Assembly (NCBI GenBank): GCA_020860545.1 | Contig: JAJBUC010000152.1 | Coordinates: 1-43,796 of the forward strand | From: Oscillospiraceae bacterium | GTDB lineage: Bacteria > Bacillota > Clostridia > Oscillospirales > Oscillospiraceae | Direction: 5' to 3' | Length of the DNA stretch: 43,796 nt | Shown here: positions 1 through 8,555 of the stretch, one piece after another | Layout of the letters: every line of letters starts with the position of its first letter | How positions within the stretch are numbered: the stretch's first letter is position 1 | Notes under the pieces: generated by a model | Seen by the model: the letters and a program-made list of their open reading frames with translations, nothing else | Told to the model about the DNA's origin: nothing | Databases searched by the model: none | Made by a program: the position numbers and the translations under genes

Positions 1-151
1 ACCTACTAGAGGCCAATTTGCGAAAAACTATTGACAGTACCAAATTTATGTAATGTCAACGAATATTATTCCATGTTTATGTAGATAAAGACGGATTTTG
101 ACGATTTCTGCATCCCGCGTGCTTTCCCAAAAAGGTTACCGGCGCAAACAC

Positions 152-181
152 TTGACATATCAGGCGCGGTTACGATATGAT
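152..181 (+). promoter_or_regulatory. Probable sigma-A promoter of the topoisomerase operon
   Basis: TTGACA at 152-157 and TATGAT at 176-181, separated by 18 bases, lie 34 bases before the first ATG. A purine-rich ribosome site (aaaagggg) follows just before that ATG. The remaining upstream sequence (1-151) shows no gene; it holds a short symmetric pair TTGACA (31-36) / TGTCAA (54-59) of unknown meaning. Confidence 0.65.
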
Positions 182-215
182 AAATTGTTATTGATAAGCA
201 AAAAGGGGAATCAAC

Positions 216-2204
216 ATGGCAAAAAACAAACCGACCGAAGCCTACGGCAACGACTCCATATCCTCGCTCAAGGGCGCGGACCGGGTGCGAAAACGTCCGG
301 GCGTGATTTTTGGCTCTGACGGGCTGGAGGGCTGTGAGCACGCCGTATTTGAGATCCTTTCGAACGCCATTGACGAGGCGCGGGAGGGTTACGGCGACGT
401 GATTACCGTGACGCGCTATGCAGACCGCTCGATCTCCGTCGAGGATTTCGGGCGCGGCTGCCCTGTGGACTGGAATGAAAGCGAGCAGCGCTACAACTGG
501 GAGCTGGTATTCTGCGAGCTATACGCGGGCGGAAAATACAACAACGTCGACGGCAACCATTATGAGTATTCCCTCGGTTTAAACGGTCTCGGCTCCTGCG
601 CGACGCAGTACGCCTCAGAATACTTCGATGCCGTTATACACCGGGACGGGCAGGAATACACCCTCCATTTCGAGCGCGGTGAACCGGTCGGCACGCTCCA
701 AAAAGAGCCGTGGAGCGGAAAAAAGACGGGCTCCTTCTTCCGCTGGAAGCCGGATATCGACGTGTTTACCGACATTGATATCCCGGCGGAATATTATATG
801 GACGTGTTAAAGCGCCAGGCGGTTGTGAACGCGGGCGTCACCTTCCGATTCCGCAATGAGACAGGCGGCAAATTTGAGACGACGGAGTTCCGGTACGAAA
901 ACGGAATCGTCGACTATGTGCGGGAGCTCGCTGGCGAAAACACCCTCACCTCCCCTGTCTTCTGGCAGGCGGAGCGGCGGGGCAAGGATCGTGAGGACAA
1001 GCCGGAATACAAGGTCAAGCTCTCCGTCTCCTTCTGCTTTTCCAACACCGTAACGGTGATTGAGCATTACCACAACTCCTCGTGGCTGGAGCACGGCGGT
1101 TCTCCGGAAAAGGCGATGAAATCCGCCTTTGTCTCCTCCATCGACAGCTATATCCGTCAGCAGGGGAAATACCAGAAAAATGAGAGTAAAATTACATTTG
1201 CCGACATTCAGGACGCCCTTGTGCTCATCTCCAACAACTTTTCCACCCAGACATCCTATGAAAACCAGACAAAAAAGGCCATCAACAACAAATTCATTCA
1301 GGAGGCTATGACCGCCTTTCTCCGCAGCCAGCTGGAGGTGTACTTTATTGAAAATCCGTCTGACGCGGAGAAGATTGCGGAGCAGGTGCTTATCAACAAG
1401 CGCAGCCGGGAAAGCGCGGAAAAGGCACGCCTGAACATTAAGAAAAAGCTCTCCGGCAACCTGGACATCGCCAACCGCGTCAATAAATTCGTCGACTGCC
1501 GCACCCGTGACGCGGAGCGCCGCGAGCTGTATATCGTGGAGGGAGACTCGGCCATGGGCGCCGTCAAGCTCAGCCGGGACGCGGAATTTCAGGGTATCAT
1601 GCCGGTGCGCGGCAAGATACTCAACTGCCTTAAGGCGGATTACGGAAAAATCTTTAAAAGTGAAATTATCACCGACCTGCTCAAGGTGCTCGGCTGCGGG
1701 TGTGAGGTTGCCGACAAGCGGGCCAAGGACATGTCCTCCTTCGACCTGATGAACCTGCGCTGGAACAAGATCATCATCTGTACCGACGCCGATGTGGACG
1801 GCTTCCAGATTCGCACGCTCATTCTGACCATGCTCTACCGGCTGGTGCCCACGTTGATTCAGCGGGGATATGTGTATATTGCGGAGTCGCCGCTCTATGA
1901 AATCACCTGCAAGGATCAGACGTGGTTTGCGTACTCCAACGTGGAGAAGGACAATATCGTCACCGAAATCGGCGAGAAAAAGCATACCATCCAGCGCTCC
2001 AAAGGTCTGGGTGAAAATGAGCCGGATATGATGTGGCTGACCACCATGAACCCCGAGACGCGGCGTCTCATCAAGGTCATGCCGGAGGAGGCGCAGCGCA
2101 CCTCCGACGCCTTTGACCTGCTGCTCGGCGACAACCTGCAAGGACGCAAAACTTACATTGCGGAAAATGGGTATAAGTATTTGGAACTTGCGGATATTTC
2201 CTAG
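216..2204 (+). CDS. parE: Type IIA DNA topoisomerase subunit B (ParE/GyrB-like)
   Basis: ATPase and TOPRIM subunit of a type II topoisomerase that passes one DNA duplex through another using ATP; it should pair with the next gene. The GHKL ATPase N-box is visible with E46 and N50 (EILSNAIDEA), followed by a glycine-rich lid (LNGLGS), the QTK loop (ENQTKKAINN), then the TOPRIM acidic motifs EGDSA near residue 440 and DADVDG near 522, and a KGLGE motif near the C terminus. At 662 residues it has the usual ParE or Gram-positive GyrB length. Several normally invariant stretches are altered: the glycine box reads GLNGLGSCAT, where GLHGVGAS-like is usual. That fits a divergent second copy rather than the main gyrase. 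Calling it ParE rather than GyrB is an inference. The start is set by the aaaagggg site and the promoter upstream. Confidence 0.9.
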   Translation: MAKNKPTEAYGNDSISSLKGADRVRKRPGVIFGSDGLEGCEHAVFEILSNAIDEAREGYGDVITVTRYADRSISVEDFGRGCPVDWNESEQRYNWELVFCELYAGGKYNNVDGNHYEYSLGLNGLGSCATQYASEYFDAVIHRDGQEYTLHFERGEPVGTLQKEPWSGKKTGSFFRWKPDIDVFTDIDIPAEYYMDVLKRQAVVNAGVTFRFRNETGGKFETTEFRYENGIVDYVRELAGENTLTSPVFWQAERRGKDREDKPEYKVKLSVSFCFSNTVTVIEHYHNSSWLEHGGSPEKAMKSAFVSSIDSYIRQQGKYQKNESKITFADIQDALVLISNNFSTQTSYENQTKKAINNKFIQEAMTAFLRSQLEVYFIENPSDAEKIAEQVLINKRSRESAEKARLNIKKKLSGNLDIANRVNKFVDCRTRDAERRELYIVEGDSAMGAVKLSRDAEFQGIMPVRGKILNCLKADYGKIFKSEIITDLLKVLGCGCEVADKRAKDMSSFDLMNLRWNKIIICTDADVDGFQIRTLILTMLYRLVPTLIQRGYVYIAESPLYEITCKDQTWFAYSNVEKDNIVTEIGEKKHTIQRSKGLGENEPDMMWLTTMNPETRRLIKVMPEEAQRTSDAFDLLLGDNLQGRKTYIAENGYKYLELADIS

Positions 2205-2237
2205 GAAATAAAACAAGGTAAACGAGGTAATACCATC

Positions 2238-4490
2238 ATGGCAAGAAAAAAACAACCGGATGAGCAGAAAAAGCGGCCTGTAAACGCAAACGTGCGGGGC
2301 CTGCATTCCGAGGTTCTGGAACAGAACATCACCGAAACGCTCGAATTGAACTATATGCCGTACGCCATGAGCGTTATTGTCTCCCGCGCCATACCGGAGA
2401 TCGACGGCTTTAAGCCCTCCCACCGCAAGCTGCTCTATACCATGTATCAGATGCATCTGCTCGGCGGGGCACGCACAAAGTCAGCAAACGTCGTCGGACA
2501 GACCATGAAGCTAAACCCCCACGGCGACGCGGCGATTTACGACACGATGGTGCGCCTCTCCCGGGGCTACGGCGCGTTGCTGCACCCGCTTGTGGACTCA
2601 AAAGGCAACTTTGGCAAGGTCTATTCACGCGATATGGCCTGGGCCGCCTCCCGCTATACCGAGGTGCGGCTTGACGGCATCTGCGCCGAAATTTTTGCCG
2701 GCATCGACCAGGACACCGTCGACTTCGTGCCCAACTACGACAGCACCATGATGGAACCTGCGCTCCTCCCCACCAGCTTCCCGAATGTGCTGGTGTCCGC
2801 AAATCAGGGCATTGCAGTCGGTATGGCGTCTAACCTCTGCGGGTTTAATCTGGGCGAGGTATGCGATGCCGCGGCAGCCTACCTTAAGGATCCGCACTGC
2901 GATCTGCTCTCCGTGTTAAAGGCCCCCGACTTCCCAACCGGCGGCGAACTGCTCTACGATGAGGCGCTGCTGCGCGAAATCTACCGCACCGGGCGCGGCT
3001 CCTTTCAGGTGCGCGCAAAGTGGCGCTACGACAAACAGGATAATCTGATCGAAATCTATGAAATCCCCTATTCTACAACGGTAGAGGCCATCATGGACAA
3101 AGTGGCTGAGCTCGTCAAGCAGGGAAAAATCAAGGAAATATCGGATATGCGTGATGAGACCGACTTAAACGGCCTAAAACTCACCATCGACCTCAAGCGC
3201 GGCGCGGACCCCGAGAAGCTGATGGCCCGCCTCTACCAATCCACCCCCCTGCGCGACTCCTTCCCCTGTAACTTTAACATTCTCATTGAGGGCACGCCGC
3301 GCGTCATGGGCGTGCAAGAGCTGCTGGAGGAATGGACCGCGTGGCGGATCGGCTGTGTACGCCGCCGCACCTATTTCGTCATGAAAAAGAAGGAGGAAAA
3401 GCTCCACCTGCTCAAAGGGCTCCAAAAAATCCTGCTCGACATTGACCGCGCCATTCAGATCATCCGGCAGACCGAGGAGGACGCTGAGGTTGTCCCGAAC
3501 CTGATGATCGGCTTCGGCATAGATGAAATTCAGGCGGAGTACGTGGCGGATATTAAGCTGCGCAACATCAATAAAGAGTATATTTTGCGGCGGATTGAGG
3601 AAACCTCTCATCTAGAGGAAGAGATCGCCGACCTGAAGGATATCGTTGCGCACCCCGCACGCATCAAAAAGATCATCACGGACGAGCTCGCAGCGGTCAA
3701 AAAGAAACACGCCTTGCCGCGCCGCACCGATATTGTATACGAGTACGACACCACTGCGCCCGCTGAGGCGGAGGCGGAGGTGGACGATTATCCGGTACAT
3801 GTTTTCATCTCCCGGGAAGGTTACTTTAAGAAAATTACACCGCAATCCCTGCGCATGAGCGGAGAGCAGAAGTATAAGGAGGGCGACCGGGCATACCTCC
3901 AGTGGGAGACAAGCAACCGCGCCGAGCTGCTCGTCTTCTCCAGCCGCCAGCAGTGCTATAAAACCCGCCTGAGTGAGTTTGAGGACGCAAAAGCCAGCGT
4001 GCTGGGCGATTACCTGCCGTCAAAACTCGGCATGGAGCCGGACGAGACCTTTGTGTGGGCCTGCATTACAGCAGACTACAGCGGTCACCTGCTCTTCTTT
4101 TTTGAAAACGGGAAGGCGGCGCGCGTAGAGCTCGGTGCCTATCAGACCCAGACACGGCGCAAAAAGCTCACCGGCGCATACAGTGACAGATCCCCACTCG
4201 TCGCAGCCGTTCATCTGACCGCCGACATGGAAATGGCCCTCATTTCCACCGAGGGACGCGCCCTGATCTTCCACACCGCAAGCCTGACGCCGAAAAGCAC
4301 CCGCAATGCGCAGGGCGTCAATGTGATGACCCTGAAGAAAAAATATGTCCTGCAGCAGGCCGTCCCCCTCTCTGAAAGCGCCATTACCAGCCCTGACCGC
4401 TACAGGGCGCGCAGCCTTCCGGTTGTGGGTGCGCTGCTGAAGGAGGAGGACAGGGAGGAACGGCAAATCTCTCTTTTGGATGAATCGTGA
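2238..4490 (+). CDS. parC: Type IIA DNA topoisomerase subunit A (ParC/GyrA-like)
   Basis: DNA-cleaving subunit, partner of the preceding gene, which ends 33 bases upstream. The winged-helix cleavage domain starts at YMPYAMSVIVSRAIPEIDG. The catalytic tyrosine is Y140 in ASRYTEVRL. The QRDR-like segment reads NPHGDAAIYDT, placing alanine (A98) where GyrA normally has Ser83, while the Asp87 equivalent (D102) is kept. The coiled-coil tower and exit gate follow. The C-terminal third has at least four beta-pinwheel blades of the GyrA C-terminal repeat type (for example HVFISREGYFKKI, LLFFFENGKAARVEL). No canonical GyrA box (QRRGGKG-like) is visible; only a poor RRKKLTGA stretch occupies that area, which favours a topoisomerase IV or specialised role over negative supercoiling. 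At 750 residues it is shorter than most GyrA. GAGGT precedes the ATG at a normal distance. Confidence 0.9.
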   Translation: MARKKQPDEQKKRPVNANVRGLHSEVLEQNITETLELNYMPYAMSVIVSRAIPEIDGFKPSHRKLLYTMYQMHLLGGARTKSANVVGQTMKLNPHGDAAIYDTMVRLSRGYGALLHPLVDSKGNFGKVYSRDMAWAASRYTEVRLDGICAEIFAGIDQDTVDFVPNYDSTMMEPALLPTSFPNVLVSANQGIAVGMASNLCGFNLGEVCDAAAAYLKDPHCDLLSVLKAPDFPTGGELLYDEALLREIYRTGRGSFQVRAKWRYDKQDNLIEIYEIPYSTTVEAIMDKVAELVKQGKIKEISDMRDETDLNGLKLTIDLKRGADPEKLMARLYQSTPLRDSFPCNFNILIEGTPRVMGVQELLEEWTAWRIGCVRRRTYFVMKKKEEKLHLLKGLQKILLDIDRAIQIIRQTEEDAEVVPNLMIGFGIDEIQAEYVADIKLRNINKEYILRRIEETSHLEEEIADLKDIVAHPARIKKIITDELAAVKKKHALPRRTDIVYEYDTTAPAEAEAEVDDYPVHVFISREGYFKKITPQSLRMSGEQKYKEGDRAYLQWETSNRAELLVFSSRQQCYKTRLSEFEDAKASVLGDYLPSKLGMEPDETFVWACITADYSGHLLFFFENGKAARVELGAYQTQTRRKKLTGAYSDRSPLVAAVHLTADMEMALISTEGRALIFHTASLTPKSTRNAQGVNVMTLKKKYVLQQAVPLSESAITSPDRYRARSLPVVGALLKEEDREERQISLLDES

Positions 4491-4499
4491 GGTAACGTT

Positions 4500-5372
4500 A
4501 TGCGCCATGAATCGATTGGGAAGAAGCTCATCTCCTATCCCATTATCTTTGCCGCCTGCTTTATCTATGCCCTCGGCTTTGACTGGTGTTATGCCCCAAA
4601 TGCCATCGGCTTCGGCGGCCTGACTGGTATTTCCCAAATTATACATCACTTTATACCGCAGGCTTCCATCGGTATTATGGTTCTGATTCTCAATATCCCC
4701 CTGTTTATCCTTGGTTTTAAAATTCTTGGCACGCGTGTACTCGTAAAATCCCTTTTCGCCATGCTGGTCAGCTCCCTGATGGTGGACTTTTTGGCTGCCG
4801 TCTACGACTTCCCGCAGATGGATCCGATTCTCGCCGCCATCTTTGGCGGACTGCTGATCGGTACCGGGCTGGGCATTATCTTCTCACAGGGTGCGAGTAC
4901 GGGCGGGAGCGACCTCTCGGCGCGTCTGCTCAACAAATGGCTGGCGTGGATTTCTTTGGGTCGTCTGCTCATGGCAATTGATCTGATCGTGATTGTGGCG
5001 GTAGCGATCGCGTTTAAGAGTCTCTCGAGCGCCCTTTACGGTATCGTCGCGCTCTATATCTCCACCCTCGTATCGGATACAATCCTCTATGGCCCGGCCA
5101 GCGCCAAGATGGCATATATCATCAGTGACCGCTCCGACGAGATTACCCAGAGCATTGTGCTGCATATGGAGCGCGGCGTTACCCTTCTGCAAGGCAAAGG
5201 CGCGTATTCCGGCGCGGATAAAAATGTGATTTTTTGCGCTTTTAAAACGCACCAGATTGTCGCGCTCAAGCAGCTGGTGCGCGAAATTGACCCCGGCGCG
5301 TTTGTCATCGTGTGTGAGGCGCGTGAAATCCTCGGCGACGGCTTTGCCGATTTTGACCATGCGAATACCTGA
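4500..5372 (+). CDS. YitT family integral membrane protein (DUF161 plus DUF2179)
   Basis: A 290-residue inner-membrane protein with five or six hydrophobic segments over residues 15-190, then a soluble domain of about 90 residues. Family signatures are GFGGLTGISQI near the N terminus and GASTGGSDLSARLLNKW in the middle, typical of YitT proteins. The tail (GVTLLQGKGAYSG ... VREIDPGAFVIVCEAREILG) is the DUF2179 domain with a ferredoxin-like or PII-like fold. The biochemical role of the family is not settled; small-molecule or ion transport is only suspected. It starts 10 bases after the topoisomerase gene with GAGG before the ATG, so it is probably cotranscribed, but nothing in the sequence links the functions. 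Confidence 0.88.
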   Translation: MRHESIGKKLISYPIIFAACFIYALGFDWCYAPNAIGFGGLTGISQIIHHFIPQASIGIMVLILNIPLFILGFKILGTRVLVKSLFAMLVSSLMVDFLAAVYDFPQMDPILAAIFGGLLIGTGLGIIFSQGASTGGSDLSARLLNKWLAWISLGRLLMAIDLIVIVAVAIAFKSLSSALYGIVALYISTLVSDTILYGPASAKMAYIISDRSDEITQSIVLHMERGVTLLQGKGAYSGADKNVIFCAFKTHQIVALKQLVREIDPGAFVIVCEAREILGDGFADFDHANT

Positions 5373-5388
5373 AGAGGTGATTAGAGAC

Positions 5389-6459
5389 GTGTACAGACGG
5401 CAAATACTTGTTTTATCTATGACCGGTATCCTGTTGCTGTCCGGCTGCTCCTCCATGCTTGAGCGGGATTACTCGGTTGTCTCGCCCCATCCGGAGCACC
5501 CAATTACAGAACAGGACTCCTCTACCATCCGTGCGGAGACCTATCAGGATCTCGTCAGTGCGGTACTCTATTTGGTCTCCCAGCACACCGAAACAGGCAG
5601 CATACGGCTCGTGAACTACACAGATGATGTGGAGGCTGATTTGGCGCGCGCCTGCCTTGAGGTCGCGACAGAGGATCCGCTTGGCTGCTATGCGGTGGAC
5701 TATATCAAACACGACTATTCCCGCGTCGTCACCACATACGAGGCAAATATTTACATCATGTACAGCAAAACCAAAGAACAGGTGCAGAGCATCGCAAGCG
5801 TGACCGGCAGCAACGCCATCCGTGAGGAGCTGCAAACAGCACTCACCGCCTTCGCGCCTGAGGTGGTGCTGCGTGTGGGCTACTTTGCGGAGGATGAGGT
5901 ATATATCGCACAGCTCATCCGGCAAGCGTACTATAACACGCCGGAGGCGGCGCTCGGCATGCCGGTTTCTGCAATTACACTTTACCCGGAAAGCGGACGC
6001 CAGCGCATCGTGGAAATCACACTTTCCTATAGCGGCACCGTCGCGGGACTGAAAGAAAAGCAGCAGGCGCTGCAGGAGACAGCCGCACAAATTACTGCGC
6101 CGCTCCAGGACAAACCCGTTGGGCTTGCGCGCATCACCGCCCTGCAGGATGTTTTTCCCTCCTCCGTCAAAACCCGCGCGGAGGGCGGCGCAACCGCCTG
6201 GGACGCACTCTGCGGCGACGGTGCCGACAGTGAAGGCACGGCGCTCGCCCTCGCGCTGCTTTGCGGCAATCTGGAGTGTACCTGCACAGTGACAGAAGGG
6301 ACGCATGACGGCGCACCGGTCTTCTTCTGTATCCTCTCCCCCAATGCCGACACCGTCCTCTACGCCGATTTTTCCCGCGATGAAGCGCCGCAGCTTTATC
6401 AGGAAGCGGAATTTACCGCGCTGGGATATGCGTGGAATGCTTCTGATACTGATCACTGA
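5389..6459 (+). CDS. Secreted lipoprotein, unknown function, with transglutaminase-like C-terminal pattern
   Basis: I do not recognise a named family. The track ORF starts inside yitT; the GTG at 5389 is preferred because gaagaggtg lies 8-9 bases upstream and it yields a compact lipoprotein signal: RRQ, a hydrophobic run, then lipobox LLSGC followed by SSM. The 356-residue product would be anchored outside the membrane. The middle (residues about 40-230) has repeated short acidic and hydrophobic segments without clear motifs. Near residues 280-345 the sequence GADSEGTALALALLCGNLEC followed by EG...VFFCILS and YADFS resembles the transglutaminase/peptidase-like core (G-C-x-G-x-A, then H, then D). 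The cysteine position appears to be serine and the usual histidine is not evident, so it would be a non-catalytic relative. That reading is inference. It follows yitT by 16 bases. Confidence 0.7.
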   Translation: MYRRQILVLSMTGILLLSGCSSMLERDYSVVSPHPEHPITEQDSSTIRAETYQDLVSAVLYLVSQHTETGSIRLVNYTDDVEADLARACLEVATEDPLGCYAVDYIKHDYSRVVTTYEANIYIMYSKTKEQVQSIASVTGSNAIREELQTALTAFAPEVVLRVGYFAEDEVYIAQLIRQAYYNTPEAALGMPVSAITLYPESGRQRIVEITLSYSGTVAGLKEKQQALQETAAQITAPLQDKPVGLARITALQDVFPSSVKTRAEGGATAWDALCGDGADSEGTALALALLCGNLECTCTVTEGTHDGAPVFFCILSPNADTVLYADFSRDEAPQLYQEAEFTALGYAWNASDTDH

Positions 6460-6523
6460 TGCAATGCTTTTATCAGTGATGCGGTGCCCTTGGCACCGCG
6501 CCGCTACGCGGCACGTCTCATAA
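6452..6523. repeat. Palindrome-rich intergenic element ending in a 16-mer repeated at 39866
   Basis: Consecutive small hairpins are visible: atcactgat/atcagtgat (6452-6460, 6472-6480), gcggtgcc/ggcaccgc (6481-6499) and gccgc/gcggc. They are followed by gcggcacgtctcataa (6508-6523). The same 16 bases occur at 39866-39881, again directly after a hairpin. This looks like a REP-like extragenic palindrome. The first arm overlaps the end of the lipoprotein gene. Confidence 0.5.
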
Positions 6524-6565
6524 ACCCATGGCGCGCTTCGCGCTAGAAAATCATCTTTGAGGTTT

Positions 6566-6613
6566 CAGCCTGTCAAAATAAACTCGCTTAGTACGCGGTT
6601 TTTTGACAGGCTG
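6566..6613. repeat. 13-bp inverted repeat with 22-base loop
   Basis: cagcctgtcaaaa at 6566-6578 is the exact reverse complement of ttttgacaggctg at 6601-6613. It sits between the palindromic element and the terminator, in the gap between convergent genes. It could act as a second terminator or be part of the repeat element. Confidence 0.55.
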
Positions 6614-6615
6614 AG

Positions 6616-6661
6616 AAACTCCCTCAGATCGCAGTGTTCTGCGATCTGAGGGAGTTTTTTT
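6616..6661. terminator. Strong rho-independent terminator between convergent genes
   Basis: A perfect 19-bp stem (aaactccctcagatcgcag at 6616-6634 with its complement at 6639-6657) closes a tgtt loop and runs into seven T on the plus strand. The T-run favours the plus-strand lipoprotein operon; the minus-strand xerD transcript could also use the stem. Confidence 0.85.
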
Positions 6662-6668
6662 CTTATAC

Positions 6669-7553
6669 TCAGGCACGCGGGTGCGCCTTGTTGTACACAT
6701 CCTTAATTTTGGGATTAACCACCTGGGTATATATCTGCGTGGATGAGATATCCGCGTGACCCAGCATCTCCTGAATGGAGCGCAGGTCCGCACCGTTTTC
6801 CAGCAGATGCGCCGCAAAGGAGTGGCGCAGTGTGTGCGGTGTGACCACCTTTTTGATCCCCGCTTTTTCCTGATAGTGCTTGATGATCTTCCAAAATCCC
6901 TGCCGGCTCATCCGTTCGCCATTCATATTGACAAACAGGGCCCGCTGCTCGACCGAATGCACCATACGCGCGCGCACCAGCTCCAGATACTGCGCGAGTG
7001 CCCGGATGGCGGCCGGATAGAGCGGTATATTCCGCTCCTTTTCCCGGTTGTTTCCGCCACAGCGTATGAACGCCGCCGACAGGTTTACATGCTCCAGATT
7101 CAGGCCAATCAGCTCAGAGACGCGGATACCGGTTGCGTAGAGCACCTCCAGCATCGCCTTATCACGGCAGCCCTTGGCATCCGCCGTGTCGGGCTGATCC
7201 AAAAAGAGCTCCACCTCTTTGCTGGTCAGGATCTGCGGCAGCTTACGCTCCACTTTGGCGGGCTTTACCCCCGTTGTCGGGTTTTCCTGCGCAATGCCCT
7301 CTTCGCATAAATATGTATAAAAAGACTTGAGCGACGCGACACAGCGCGTTACCGTCGCCGCAGACTTCCCCTGTCCGGTGAGATATCGCATATAGCACTC
7401 CACCGTCACAGACGTCGCCGCCTCCGGCTCATTGCGCTCTACAGAGAGCCAGCGGCAATATTGGTTAATATCCCGCAGATAGGAGCTCAGGGTATTATCG
7501 GACGCATGCTTCACTTGTGTCAAATACTGTTTATAAGTTTGTAAATAATCCAT
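6669..7553 (-). CDS. xerD: Tyrosine recombinase XerD
   Basis: Site-specific tyrosine recombinase, expected to act with a XerC partner at dif to resolve chromosome dimers. The N-terminal SAM-like core-binding domain spans about residues 1-90 (DYLQTYKQYL, NTLSSYLRDINQY); the catalytic domain follows. Catalytic residues seen are R144 (ATGIRVSEL), H240 and R243 (HTLRHSFAAHLL), H266 (MLGHADIS) and Y275 (TQIYTQ). The beta-hairpin normally reading GKGxKER here reads GGNNREKER, so the usual GKG lysine is not in its normal context; K172 is the nearest candidate. The track start adds 12 unlikely residues; the internal ATG gives 294 residues, the normal XerD length. It lies 43 bases after spoIIM, the same pairing as in Bacillus. 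Confidence 0.92.
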   Translation of the reverse strand: MDYLQTYKQYLTQVKHASDNTLSSYLRDINQYCRWLSVERNEPEAATSVTVECYMRYLTGQGKSAATVTRCVASLKSFYTYLCEEGIAQENPTTGVKPAKVERKLPQILTSKEVELFLDQPDTADAKGCRDKAMLEVLYATGIRVSELIGLNLEHVNLSAAFIRCGGNNREKERNIPLYPAAIRALAQYLELVRARMVHSVEQRALFVNMNGERMSRQGFWKIIKHYQEKAGIKKVVTPHTLRHSFAAHLLENGADLRSIQEMLGHADISSTQIYTQVVNPKIKDVYNKAHPRA

Positions 7554-7596
7554 GCGTCGTCCAACACCTTTTCTACTATTTATTCTCAATTTCTCG

Positions 7597-8226
7597 TTAT
7601 GTCAGGGTCCCGGCCGCGCCCGCAAGCATTGCGGGCACAGCCAGATACTCCAAGAGGAAACACACACACAGCGCAAAAACACAGAAAATACAGCGCATCC
7701 AATACGCCTTATCATAATGAACCGCCCCGCGCTCACTGCGCACCATGCGCCCCGCCAGGGCCATGGAAGCATGGAGCGACTGCGTCCCGAGGACAAAAAG
7801 AACCGGCACGGAAATTAACCCCGTAATTCCGAACATCAGAAAGGCAATCAAATCGCCTGTCTGACCAAACACGCGCACAAAGCACGCAATGGAAAAAGCG
7901 AGGTAAAAACCACGCGCGGCAAACAGCACCGGAATTCCGATCAAGCCGATGGCGGTAAACCCAAGCAGGCATCCCAAAAGCGGCCAGCGAAACAACTCCC
8001 AGAGCGAGGAGAGGATCGGGGGGCTTTTCATCTCCCCATCCCCGGCAGCCTGCATGAACCCCGTCAGGTAAGCGGACAGACTCGCCCCACCGTCGCCGCC
8101 TGCCTTTGCCGCGACGATGACGCCAATGAGTCCGCCCGCTAAGAAACAAAACGACAGCACAGCCAGCCCCGGCATAACACCGTCAACCGCTGTAGTAGAC
8201 ACCCGCTCCGCTCGCACTCTCCGCAT
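7597..8226 (-). CDS. spoIIM: Stage II sporulation protein M homologue
   Basis: A 209-residue polytopic membrane protein with about five hydrophobic segments (VMPGLAVLSFCFLAGGLIG, LLGCLLGFTAIGLIG, GITGLISVPVLFVLG, FCVFALCVCFLLEYL). Size, segment arrangement and position just before xerD match SpoIIM, part of the DMP peptidoglycan-remodelling complex (SpoIID, SpoIIM, SpoIIP) that drives engulfment during sporulation. Sequence motifs are weak in this family, so context carries much of the call. AGGTGGTG lies just before the ATG, and a TTGCAC/TATATT promoter lies about 80 bases upstream. An alternative is a generic DUF95 membrane protein. Confidence 0.72.
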   Translation of the reverse strand: MRRVRAERVSTTAVDGVMPGLAVLSFCFLAGGLIGVIVAAKAGGDGGASLSAYLTGFMQAAGDGEMKSPPILSSLWELFRWPLLGCLLGFTAIGLIGIPVLFAARGFYLAFSIACFVRVFGQTGDLIAFLMFGITGLISVPVLFVLGTQSLHASMALAGRMVRSERGAVHYDKAYWMRCIFCVFALCVCFLLEYLAVPAMLAGAAGTLT

Positions 8227-8304
8227 GAAAACACCACCTGCCAGAAGTGTATGTCCTTGCGGTCAAAGTTAGAATGGGATGCAGCGGAAAAAGCTCTTTC
8301 TATA

Positions 8305-8333
8305 AATATAATCCAATTCAAACCAATGTGCAA
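8305..8333 (-). promoter_or_regulatory. Probable promoter for spoIIM-xerD
   Basis: Reading the minus strand, TTGCAC (8328-8333) and TATATT (8305-8310) are separated by 17 bases in an AT-rich gap, about 80 bases before the spoIIM ATG. It resembles a sigma-A promoter; a sporulation sigma factor site was not found by eye. The rest of the gap from 8334 to 8493 shows no gene or other structure I can support. Confidence 0.55.
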
Positions 8334-8493
8334 GAAAACAATTGCAAATAAATCATTTTTGTTCATTATGACCATATGTTATGTCAACTTGCGTTATGTA
8401 AACCACCGCAACCGCCATAGGTTTGCGACGAAAAAGTTTGCCTTTGCGCCACAATATGTTGCGAGCCCCAATAATACCATTACTAATTGTACG

Positions 8494-8530
8494 AAAAAGC
8501 AGGTGATTACAACAAGTAATCACCTGCTTT
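8494..8530 (-). terminator. Terminator of scfB
   Basis: A perfect 12-bp stem (gcaggtgattac at 8499-8510, complement at 8516-8527) with loop aacaa. On the minus strand the stem is followed by TTTTT, 26 bases after the scfB stop codon. Confidence 0.85.
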
Positions 8531-8555
8531 GAATACAATCTGTAATATACGCGAT

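Noticed and set aside
807-2456. 549-aa minus-strand ORF across the topoisomerase genes
   Set aside because: Antisense shadow of two clear topoisomerase genes; no recognisable domains, no start site, and long antisense ORFs are common at this GC content.
5413-6456. 347-aa minus-strand ORF opposite the lipoprotein gene
   Set aside because: The plus-strand ORF has a lipoprotein signal, ribosome site and operon context; the minus ORF has none.
6449-6661. Integron attC site or CRISPR-like repeat array in the palindrome-rich gap
   Set aside because: No integrase-type core sites and no regularly spaced identical repeats; the hairpins differ from each other.
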